Shown piece after piece: positions 1-5,970 of a stretch of 8,895 nucleotides of DNA; the stretch's first letter is position 1, and the number at the start of each line of letters is the position of its first letter. Location: assembly GCA_030615475.1 (NCBI GenBank), contig JAUWZF010000031.1, positions 1-8,895 on the forward strand, written 5' to 3'. Under the pieces are notes generated by a model. The model made no database searches, had not been told where the DNA came from, and was given only the letters and a program-made list of their open reading frames with translations. The position numbers and the translations under genes were made by a program. Origin of the DNA: Dehalococcoidales bacterium (GTDB taxonomy: Bacteria; Chloroflexota; Dehalococcoidia; Dehalococcoidales; RBG-16-60-22).

Positions 1-188
1 CTTTTCCCGGAGAAGAAGGTCTGCCATATCGTCGGCACCATGGTAAGCAAAACGCCCGGACAGATTCTGCCTTCGATTGTCTCGCCGTCGTAAGTGAACT
101 CCTCGCCGATTTTGGAATCGCCGTGACAGGGGAAACGCTCAACATCATTCATAAATCCAATCAGCTTGCATTTTACCTTGAATGGCAT
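1..188 (-). CDS. small conserved protein, C-terminus cut by window edge (possibly TIGR04076-like)
   Basis: This is a reading frame of 62 visible codons that starts with ATG at 188 and runs off the left edge without a stop, so only the N-terminal part is seen. A strong ribosome binding site, GGAGGG (196-201 on the complement), lies 7 nt before the ATG and supports both the gene and the start. The protein begins MPFKVKCKLIGF and has three cysteines (C7, C21 followed by H22, and C43 in GRICPG). It has a KIGEEF segment near residues 26-31 and no signal peptide or membrane segment. The pattern of K.GEEF, a short gap and then CP resembles small TIGR04076-type proteins of about 90 residues found in anaerobes, but this is a loose match from memory. 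No function is known to me. The cysteines could bind metal, which is inference only. Confidence 0.7.
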   Translation of the reverse strand, partial: MPFKVKCKLIGFMNDVERFPCHGDSKIGEEFTYDGETIEGRICPGVLLTMVPTIWQTFFSGK

Positions 189-212
189 ATAAAATCCCTC
201 CTTTTTTAAAAC

Positions 213-288
213 GTCATTCTCGGGCTTGACACGAGAATCCAGACCGCCTTGTCCCCACCCGCTGGATTCCAGCTTTCGCTGGAATGAC
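213..288. repeat. palindromic interspersed repeat (REP/MITE-like), two hairpins inside one outer inverted repeat
   Basis: The element has nested symmetry. GTCATTC at 213-219 pairs with GAATGAC at 282-288, and GAATCCAG at 235-242 pairs with CTGGATTC at 262-269. Each half also folds alone: ATTCTCG (216-222) with CGAGAAT (232-238), and ATTCCAGC (266-273) with GCTGGAAT (278-285) around a TTTC loop. The GTCATTC...GGAATCCAG style of sequence is known from dispersed extragenic palindromes in many bacteria. It codes for nothing and fills most of the 123-base gap between two minus-strand genes. It may also act as a transcript-stabilising or attenuating structure downstream of the SnoaL-like gene. I see no second copy in this window, so dispersal in the genome is inferred. 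Confidence 0.75.
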
Positions 289-311
289 AATAATGAGTGA
301 TTTACCGTATC

Positions 312-782
312 TTACTGCTTTGGTATAACACCAAGCTGTTGCATCATACTGAGCTGGTCATAATTTACCCAGAGCTCTGCGAACTTGCCTCCGGTAAAAC
401 GGCATGCCATCATTCCGCCTATATCTATTTTCTTACCGGTGGCAGGAATACCCTGTAAATCACCTTTGTGAGTACCACGTAGAATAAACCGCGCCATTAC
501 CCAGTCTCCCTCGCCGATTATTTCTTCAATCGAAATGCTTAAATCAGGTATGGCGGCCCACATAGCGATATCATATTGAACGTAGCTATCCAAGTTCATA
601 TCACCTTGTGTGTGATGACGGATGAAGTCAGGGGCAAAAAATTCCGACCTGGCTTTTCGATAAAATTCGTCCAACTTCGCCTTAGGGTCTTCGGCTCCAT
701 GTATCTGCCGATTTAAGCTTTCCCAACCACCGGGTGGCTCAAACCAGCGGCGTAAAATGGCTTTGTTCTCTTCGATGGACAT
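312..782 (-). CDS. SnoaL-like / ester-cyclase family protein
   Basis: This is a 156-residue cytosolic protein of the NTF2-like alpha+beta barrel fold, close in length to other SnoaL-like (PF07366-type) ester cyclases. Supporting segments are HH at 56-57 in the mid-protein helix region, the IPDLSISIEEIIGEGD stretch (78-93), the RGTHKGDLQGIPATGKK stretch (102-118), and a C-terminal DQLSMMQQLGVIP (142-154), which is a hallmark ending of this family. The family includes polyketide cyclases and many uncharacterised small-molecule enzymes, so the substrate cannot be named. AAAAGGAGG (790-798, complement) lies 7 nt before the ATG. It is the last gene of the cupin/nitrilase/SnoaL run, 41 nt after the hydrolase. 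Its DNA looks more AT-rich than the large membrane-protein gene (sampled 60-base lines: 31 and 25 G+C versus 39). Confidence 0.9.
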   Translation of the reverse strand: MSIEENKAILRRWFEPPGGWESLNRQIHGAEDPKAKLDEFYRKARSEFFAPDFIRHHTQGDMNLDSYVQYDIAMWAAIPDLSISIEEIIGEGDWVMARFILRGTHKGDLQGIPATGKKIDIGGMMACRFTGGKFAELWVNYDQLSMMQQLGVIPKQ

Positions 783-823
783 GGTATTTCCTCCTTTTCT
801 TGCACTCAGTTAGAGGTATTATA

Positions 824-1681
824 TTACCCCGTATTACCGCCGTCAACAGGCTCTGTAATCACGCCGTAAAGCTCCGGCCGGCGGTCTTGTATCTGGTCTG
901 TCTCATGCTGGCCGGGTATAACGGTGACATGCTTTTGTCGTGCCGACTCCAGGTCTACTTCGCCGTAGATAATTTCTTCTTTATCGGGGCTGGCCAGGGC
1001 CAGGGGGTCCCAGGAAGCGTTAACGATTTTACTGAGCCCGGCAAACGAGTGGCCTCTCTCACTGCCGACACGGTCGGCTGAAACCACGTGGACTCTATTC
1101 TCGATAGCCCTGGTGCTGACGACATAAGTGGAGATTGTCTCTCCACGGCCCTGAGGAAAGTTGGTGGGCAGGGCTAATATGTCTGCTCCCAGTAACGTCA
1201 TTATCCTTGAACTCTCCGGAAACATAATGTCGTAACATATTTGCATACCAATGTTGCCTGTCGGGGTCTGGTATACTTCAAAGGCCTTATCGCCGCGGTC
1301 AACGAAGCGGTCGACTCCCAGGAAAGGAAGGTGGTTCTTTCTGTATTTCCCGATAATTCCGTCAGGGCCGATAAAGGCCGCCGCATTAAACAATTTATCT
1401 TTTTCTTTTTCCAGAAGCCCCAGGATAACATACACCTTGAGTTCTTTACATAAAGAAGCTATTTTTTCACTGCTGGGGCCGGGTATGGTCTCGGCGAAAG
1501 GCAGAGCTTCCTCACGACTGTGAAAGATATAACCGGACAGGCAACATTCCGGGAAGACTATCAGGTTGGCCTGCTTCTCCGCTGCTTTCTTAATGGCGCT
1601 GATAACGCTTTCCAGGTTCTCTTCGGGGTTCATGAGCCCGGGGTTGGTCTGAACCGCGGCGATCTTTATTTTTTGTGACAT
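824..1681 (-). CDS. carbon-nitrogen hydrolase, nitrilase superfamily
   Basis: This 285-residue cytosolic enzyme is the usual length for the CN_hydrolase family (PF00795). The Glu-Lys-Cys triad is visible: E45 in VFPECCLSGY, K115 in GKYRKNHLPF and C149 in MQICYD. Family members hydrolyse amide, carbamoyl or nitrile C-N bonds through a cysteine thioester. Other expected features are the N-terminal KIAAVQTNPG strand, NLIVFPE, the LPTNFP loop (171-176) and RAIENRVHVV (191-200). The GKYRK...QICYD arrangement and the absence of fused domains fit an amidase or carbamoylase better than a true nitrilase, but the substrate is unknown. A weak TGAGGT ribosome site precedes the ATG by about 4 nt. The gene begins only 10 nt after the cupin stop, so translational coupling is likely. 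Confidence 0.93.
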   Translation of the reverse strand: MSQKIKIAAVQTNPGLMNPEENLESVISAIKKAAEKQANLIVFPECCLSGYIFHSREEALPFAETIPGPSSEKIASLCKELKVYVILGLLEKEKDKLFNAAAFIGPDGIIGKYRKNHLPFLGVDRFVDRGDKAFEVYQTPTGNIGMQICYDIMFPESSRIMTLLGADILALPTNFPQGRGETISTYVVSTRAIENRVHVVSADRVGSERGHSFAGLSKIVNASWDPLALASPDKEEIIYGEVDLESARQKHVTVIPGQHETDQIQDRRPELYGVITEPVDGGNTG

Positions 1682-1691
1682 ATTACCTCAT

Positions 1692-2051
1692 CTAGTCCCC
1701 CGCCGGCATCCCCGGCATCTTGCCATCGATGAGCGGGACGACGCATATCATGGTGAGAAGCCTCTGGCTCGTGTTGGCGAAGCTGTGCGGTTCGTCGGGC
1801 AGCACCATGACGGCGTCGCCCTGTTCCAGCGGTTTTTCAGTATCGCCGCTTTTAAGCGTGCCCCGCCCTTCGAGCACAAAGATTTCATGTTCCCAGGGGT
1901 GGGAGTGGTGGGGCGTAGCGCTGCCCGGCTCTATCTCGAAGACACGCATGACGAAGGTGGGGGCGCCTTCGGCGGGACCGGCGACAACGCGCATGACAAC
2001 TCCCGGCGCCGCCTCCGCCCCCGCCAACTGTCGGTAGTTCTGTATTTTCAT
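1692..2051 (-). CDS. single-domain cupin protein
   Basis: This is a 119-residue small beta-barrel protein of the cupin_2 type. Cupin motif 1 is seen as G43 followed by H49-x-H51 and E56, then the VLEG turn (59-62). Motif 2 is G78 through H89 and N93 (PHSFAN). These residues are the usual ligands for one divalent metal ion. Such proteins may be isomerases, dioxygenases, decarboxylases or sensors, and this one has no partner domain to decide. I chose ATG at 2051 because GAGGAG (2057-2062) stands 5 nt before it. An in-frame TTG at 2087 would add 12 residues, but it lacks a ribosome site and lies inside the predicted -10 box of the promoter. It is the first gene of the three-gene minus-strand operon, so it may set metabolite flow or act with the hydrolase. 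Confidence 0.9.
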   Translation of the reverse strand: MKIQNYRQLAGAEAAPGVVMRVVAGPAEGAPTFVMRVFEIEPGSATPHHSHPWEHEIFVLEGRGTLKSGDTEKPLEQGDAVMVLPDEPHSFANTSQRLLTMICVVPLIDGKMPGMPAGD

Positions 2052-2086
2052 AGTATCTCCTCGTCGCAATAAATATTTACCTGCCA

Positions 2087-2115
2087 ATTATCAATGACGA
2101 TTACGGCCTTGTCAA
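2087..2115 (-). promoter_or_regulatory. sigma70-type promoter for the cupin-nitrilase-SnoaL operon
   Basis: On the complement, a perfect TTGACA (2110-2115) is followed after 17 nt by GATAAT (2087-2092), five of six to consensus. Transcription would begin near 2080, about 29 nt before the cupin ATG. This also argues against the upstream TTG start. The position between divergent genes fits. The call rests on box matches only. Confidence 0.65.
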
Positions 2116-2119
2116 GAAA

Positions 2120-2148
2120 TTGACCGATGTGTATGTCTCTGTTATCCT
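2120..2148 (+). promoter_or_regulatory. sigma70-type promoter for the UPF0182 gene and probably the following genes
   Basis: TTGACC (2120-2125, five of six) and TATCCT (2143-2148, four of six with T1, A2 and T6 kept) are separated by 17 nt. Initiation would fall near 2155, leaving a leader of about 32 nt that carries the strong ribosome site at 2173-2182. It lies 4 nt from the oppositely directed -35 box, so the two promoters may compete or share a regulator. Confidence 0.5.
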
Positions 2149-2172
2149 GTTAATAAATACTACCTTAAAAGT

Positions 2173-2182
2173 GGGGGGTGAT
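2173..2182 (+). promoter_or_regulatory. strong ribosome binding site that decides the UPF0182 start
   Basis: GGGGGGTGAT matches 8 of 10 bases of the extended anti-16S complement AGGAGGTGAT. It stands 8 nt (core to codon) before a TTG at 2187. The alternative GTG start at 2178 lies inside this site and would have no proper site of its own, so TTG at 2187 is preferred. The two options differ by only three residues. Confidence 0.6.
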
Positions 2183-2186
2183 TGGA

Positions 2187-5000
2187 TTGGACTCATTTAC
2201 CAGAGACTGGCAGCGCTGGTTCCCGGAGGATAAACCCGGGGAGGACAAGCCTACGTCACGCCGCGGCAGGATAGCCGGCAGGGTGTTCATGGCGATAGCC
2301 GGTTTGATAGTGCTGTTTATCCTTGCCAATGTCGCCAAGGGTTTCTACACGGAGTGGCTCTGGTTCAGCAGCCTGGGTTACGGCAGTGTCTACACCACCA
2401 TCCTGAAGACAAAGCTGCTGGTCTTCTTTGTTGCCGCTGTTGTCTTCTGTCTCCTGCTCATGGCAAACCTGATGCTGGCTACCCGACTGGCCCCGCAGAA
2501 AGAAGCCCATTTCTGGCCCTGGGCTATCGTGAGTCGACTCCAGCGGATCGTCAGGTGGAACGTTATTCTGGGTACGGCCATCCTCAGCCTGATATTCGGC
2601 ATGGTGGCTCAGGGGAACTGGCAGGTTATTCTGCGGTTCTTCAACTGGCAGCCCTTCGGCATCGTCGACCCCGTTTTTCATAATGAAATCGGCTTCTACG
2701 TCTTCTCCCTGCCTTACATGCACTTTCTGAGGGGCTGGTTCCTGGGGGCATTGATTGTCATTCTTTTGGCCACGGCAGTCACCTACCTTCTTACCTATGG
2801 GGCGCAGCGGCTCAAGCTCGATTTTTCCCGTCCGGTGCTGGGCCATATCGGCGGACTGGTGATGGCTATTCTGGGACTTTTTGCCTGGGGTTACTGGCTC
2901 GGTATCTGGGAGATGGTCTATTCGGAGCGGGGCGTGGTCTTCGGGGCCAGCTATGCCGACGTACACGCCAAGTTACCGGCCCAGTGGATTCTCCTGGTTG
3001 TGGTCGTTATTTTCATGGGGGTTATTCTGGCCGCCATTATCAAACGCAAGCCTCGCTGGCCCCTCTACGGCATTGCCGGGTGGGTCGTGGCGGCTATCAT
3101 CGTCGGGGCAATCTACCCCGCCCTGATACAGCGCTTCCAGGTGGAGCCTAATGAGCTGGTCCGGGAGCGTCCTTACATCGAATATAATATTAACTTTACC
3201 CGTGAGGCTTACGGTCTGGACCGTATCGTGGAGGAGCCCTTTCCCGCCGAGCCGTCGCCGACTGCCCGGGATATTGCCCGGAACGAGGTGACCATTAATA
3301 ACATCAGGCTCTGGGACCACCGCCCGTTGAAGGATCCCTATACCCAGATACAGTCAATCCGGCTCTACTACGATTTCTACGATGTCGATGTCGACCGCTA
3401 TGTCATCGATGGTGAATACCGTCAGGTCATGCTGTCCGCCCGGGAGCTATCCGCCGAGAAGCTGGCCGGTGAGGCGCAGACCTGGGTCAACCGCAAGCTC
3501 CAGTTTACCCACGGCTACGGCGTCGTGCTCAGTCCGGTCAATGAGATAACTACTCAGGGACTGCCAAACCTGCTGTTGCAGGACATACCGCCCGTCGGCG
3601 CTTTTAAGATAGAGCGTCCCCAGATATACTTCGGGGAAAAGACGAACGACTATGTCGTCGTGAAAACGGATACCGAGGAGTTCGACTATCCCAGCGGCGA
3701 CGAGAATGTCTACGGGCGTTACGAGGGTGAAGGCGGTGTGAGCCTGGACGGTTTCTTCCGCCGGCTGGTCTATGCCTGGCAGTTCGGCGACCTGAATATC
3801 CTTCTCAGCGGCGAGCTGAACCCGGAGAGCCATGTCCTGTACTATCGCAACATCAGGGAGCGGGTGAACCACCTGGCGCCGTTTTTGCAGCTGGATAATG
3901 ACCCCTATATGGTGATTATCGACGGCAGGTTGTTCTGGATACAGGATGCCTATACTACCACCGACCGCTATCCCTATTCCGAGAAGATTGGTGGCGGACT
4001 GAACTATATCCGCAACAGCGTTAAAGTCGTTATCGATGCCTACAACGGGGATGTTACCTTCTATGTCACCGAGCCTGATGATGCCCTGATACGCACCTAT
4101 CAGGCCATTTTCCCCGACCTCTTCGTTCCCGCCGAGCAGATGCCCGAGGCTTTCCGTATCCATCTGCGTTATCCCGAGGACATGTTCAATATACAATCGG
4201 CCGTGTACCGGAGCTATCATATGCGTGATGCCCGGGTGTTTTACAACAAGGAGGACCTCTGGGCGGTGCCCAGGGAGGTCTATGCCGGGCAGGAACAGGC
4301 CATGGAGCCGTACTATATCATCTTGCGCCTGCCCGGGGAGGAGCAGGAAGAGTTCCTGCTCATGCTTCCCTTCACGCCGGTTAACAAGAATAACACCATC
4401 GGCTGGCTGGCGGCCCGCTGCGATGGCGATAACTACGGCAAGTTGCTGGCCTATTATTTCCCCAAGGACCGCCTTGTGTATGGCCCCAGCCAGATTGAGA
4501 ACCGGATTCAGCAGGATACCGTCATTACCGAGCAGCTGGCCCTGTGGGGGCGGGGTGGCTCTCGCGTTATCCGGGGCAACCTGCTGCTGATTCCTATCGA
4601 GAAGTCCAACCTGTATGTGGAGCCGGTCTTCCTCCAGGCCGAGGCCGGAGGGCTTCCCGAGCTGAAACGGGTCATCGTGGTGGTCGGCGAGCAGATAGCC
4701 ATGCAGCCGACCTTGATGGAGAGCATTCAGGCTATCTTCGGCGCGGAAGCGCCGCTGCCCGAACCCGTCCCCGAACCGCCGGTACCGACAGAACCAGAGA
4801 AGCCGACAGAACCGGAGAAGCCGGCGGAGCCGGAGAAACCGGTAGACGCGGAAATCGCCAGGCTGGTGGCGGAAGCCCGCCAGCACTATGAGAAAGCCCA
4901 GGAGAACCTTAAAGAGGGCGACTGGGCCGGTTTCGGCAGCGAATGGGATGCCATGGAAGAAGTGCTGCAGAGGCTGGCGGAGCTTACGGCGGGAGGGTAG
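2187..5000 (+). CDS. UPF0182 family (COG1615) large integral membrane protein
   Basis: This is a 937-residue protein from the TTG start and typical of UPF0182. After a charged N-terminus (about 30 residues) come seven hydrophobic helices at roughly 29-50, 77-98, 124-142, 181-202, 217-241, 266-285 and 291-314. Family-typical segments are FYTEWLWFSSLGY (about 53-65), DPVFHNEIGFYVFSLPY (about 161-177) and RPYIEYNINFTREAYGLD (about 328-345), the last opening a long soluble domain of about 500 residues. The end is a Pro/Glu/Lys-rich linker (about 850-885) and a predicted amphipathic helical tail with EARQHYEKAQENLKEGDW. The molecular function of the family is unknown; the topology implies a surface or transport role, which is inference. 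It is the first gene of the plus-strand run, 30 nt before the SMP-30-like gene. Confidence 0.93.
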   Translation: MDSFTRDWQRWFPEDKPGEDKPTSRRGRIAGRVFMAIAGLIVLFILANVAKGFYTEWLWFSSLGYGSVYTTILKTKLLVFFVAAVVFCLLLMANLMLATRLAPQKEAHFWPWAIVSRLQRIVRWNVILGTAILSLIFGMVAQGNWQVILRFFNWQPFGIVDPVFHNEIGFYVFSLPYMHFLRGWFLGALIVILLATAVTYLLTYGAQRLKLDFSRPVLGHIGGLVMAILGLFAWGYWLGIWEMVYSERGVVFGASYADVHAKLPAQWILLVVVVIFMGVILAAIIKRKPRWPLYGIAGWVVAAIIVGAIYPALIQRFQVEPNELVRERPYIEYNINFTREAYGLDRIVEEPFPAEPSPTARDIARNEVTINNIRLWDHRPLKDPYTQIQSIRLYYDFYDVDVDRYVIDGEYRQVMLSARELSAEKLAGEAQTWVNRKLQFTHGYGVVLSPVNEITTQGLPNLLLQDIPPVGAFKIERPQIYFGEKTNDYVVVKTDTEEFDYPSGDENVYGRYEGEGGVSLDGFFRRLVYAWQFGDLNILLSGELNPESHVLYYRNIRERVNHLAPFLQLDNDPYMVIIDGRLFWIQDAYTTTDRYPYSEKIGGGLNYIRNSVKVVIDAYNGDVTFYVTEPDDALIRTYQAIFPDLFVPAEQMPEAFRIHLRYPEDMFNIQSAVYRSYHMRDARVFYNKEDLWAVPREVYAGQEQAMEPYYIILRLPGEEQEEFLLMLPFTPVNKNNTIGWLAARCDGDNYGKLLAYYFPKDRLVYGPSQIENRIQQDTVITEQLALWGRGGSRVIRGNLLLIPIEKSNLYVEPVFLQAEAGGLPELKRVIVVVGEQIAMQPTLMESIQAIFGAEAPLPEPVPEPPVPTEPEKPTEPEKPAEPEKPVDAEIARLVAEARQHYEKAQENLKEGDWAGFGSEWDAMEEVLQRLAELTAGG
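4785..4838 (+). repeat. 18-bp in-frame tandem repeat, three copies, encoding PTEPEK-type units
   Basis: Copies lie at 4785-4802, 4803-4820 and 4821-4838. The first two differ by one silent base, and the third changes the Thr codon to Ala plus a few third positions. They encode PTEPEK, PTEPEK and PAEPEK, a flexible charged linker between the UPF0182 soluble domain and its C-terminal helix. Such unit repeats can gain or lose copies by slippage without breaking the frame. Confidence 0.85.
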
Positions 5001-5014
5001 TGATATATCCCGCC
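4988..5014 (+). other. inverted repeat spanning the UPF0182 stop codon
   Basis: GGCGGGA (4988-4994) and TCCCGCC (5008-5014) form a perfect 7-bp GC-rich stem with a 13-nt loop that contains the TAG stop (4998-5000). The ribosome site of the next gene (AGAAGGGGG, 5015-5023) begins at the base of the stem. No T-run follows, so it is not an ordinary intrinsic terminator. A role in translational coupling or mRNA processing is possible but unproven. Confidence 0.4.
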
Positions 5015-5030
5015 AGAAGGGGGAATTATC

Positions 5031-5927
5031 ATGACTCTTAAAACAAAGGTTCTCCTGGAAGGCCTGACGTTTGGCGAGGGTCCGCGCTGGCACGATGGTA
5101 AACTCTGGTTCTCTGATTTCCATACCAATCGGGTGATGACCGTCGGACTTGATGGCAAGGCTGAGACAATTGTGGAAGTACCGGGCATGCCTTCGGGACT
5201 GGGCTGGCTTCCCGACGGGCGTTTGCTGGTGGTTTCGATGACCGGAAGGCGGCTGCTACGACTCGACCCCGAAGGACTGACCGAAGTCGCTGACCTGAGC
5301 GGGCTGGCACAGTACCCCTGCAACGACATGGTAGTGGATAAGTCCGGCCGGGCTTATGTCGGGCACTTTGGTTACGATATAGGTGCGGGGAAGCCTTTTG
5401 CGCCGGCGAGTATAATAATGGTAACGCCGGACGGCAGCGTGAGCGTCGTCGCCGATGATATATATTTCCCGAACGGCTCTGTGATAACCCCTGACGGACG
5501 CACCCTGATAGTCGCCGAAACGTTTGGCGCACGTCTAACAGCCTTCGATATCCAGGCCGACGGCTCCCTTACGGGACGCCGGGTCTGGGCTCAACTTGGT
5601 GAAGCACTTCAAAGCGGTATCAGTTCTATGGCTGAACTTGCCGCTTCAGGGACGGTGATTCCCGATGGTATTTGTCTTGACGCCGAAGGCGCCATCTGGG
5701 CTGCAATTCCTTTCGGCCAGGAGGTCATTCGCGTTCGGGAGGGTGGCGAGGTGATAGACCGCGTAAAGGTAGCAACCGGAGCTGTCGCCTGCATGCTCGG
5801 TGGCCCGGACCGCCGCACGCTCTTTATAATGACGGCGGAAACATCTCAACCCGACGAGGCTAAGGCAAAACTGAGCGGTCGCGTGGAGATGGTAAAGGTG
5901 GATGTCCCCGGCGCGGGTCTGCCCTGA
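5031..5927 (+). CDS. SMP-30/gluconolactonase/LRE family protein
   Basis: This is a 298-residue six-bladed beta-propeller, the normal length for this family (PF08450). The metal-site residues are present: E16 in FGEGPRW, N98 in PCNDM, N148 in FPNGS and D212 in IPDGICLD. Relatives use one divalent ion to open sugar lactones or other esters and lactones; here the substrate is unknown. There is no signal peptide, so it should act in the cytosol. ATG at 5031 is preceded by AGAAGGGGG (5015-5023) at 7 nt. The stretch before D212 (about 188-208, QLGEALQSGISSMAELAASG) seems longer than in ordinary members and may form a helical lid beside the active site. Nearby genes (flavoprotein, MFS transporter) hint at uptake and breakdown of a small organic compound, but this is inference. 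Confidence 0.92.
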   Translation: MTLKTKVLLEGLTFGEGPRWHDGKLWFSDFHTNRVMTVGLDGKAETIVEVPGMPSGLGWLPDGRLLVVSMTGRRLLRLDPEGLTEVADLSGLAQYPCNDMVVDKSGRAYVGHFGYDIGAGKPFAPASIIMVTPDGSVSVVADDIYFPNGSVITPDGRTLIVAETFGARLTAFDIQADGSLTGRRVWAQLGEALQSGISSMAELAASGTVIPDGICLDAEGAIWAAIPFGQEVIRVREGGEVIDRVKVATGAVACMLGGPDRRTLFIMTAETSQPDEAKAKLSGRVEMVKVDVPGAGLP

Positions 5928-5970
5928 TTTCAATCTGGTTGTATAGAGTTGCTTTTAGAGGATTATTTAC

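Noticed and set aside
226..254. TTGACA at 226-231 inside the repeat as a plus-strand promoter
   Set aside because: No -10-like hexamer lies 16-18 nt downstream, and the following gene on that side is on the other strand. The match belongs to the hairpin loop.
734..1081. 115-codon plus-strand frame opposite the hydrolase and SnoaL-like genes
   Set aside because: It crosses two convincing minus-strand genes and their spacer. The protein has no family features.
2052..2087. TTG start at 2087 extending the cupin by 12 residues
   Set aside because: There is no ribosome site before it, and the codon overlaps the predicted -10 box. ATG at 2051 has GAGGAG at good spacing.
2109..2137. Second plus-strand promoter, TTGTCA (2109-2114) with TATGTC (2132-2137)
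   Set aside because: The -10 hexamer matches only three of six bases. The TTGACC/TATCCT pair is better, and the TTGTCA reading is largely the reverse of the minus-strand -35.
2256..2966. 236-codon minus-strand frame opposite the membrane helices of UPF0182
   Set aside because: The sequence is rich in His, Gln and Pro, as expected from an antisense reading of membrane-helix codons. It is a shadow of the real gene.
3447..5123. 558-codon open frame on the minus strand opposite the UPF0182 gene
   Set aside because: It lies almost entirely opposite a well-supported gene and its protein is low in recognisable domains. Such frames are common opposite GC-rich genes because stop codons are rare there. 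No ribosome site or promoter was evident.
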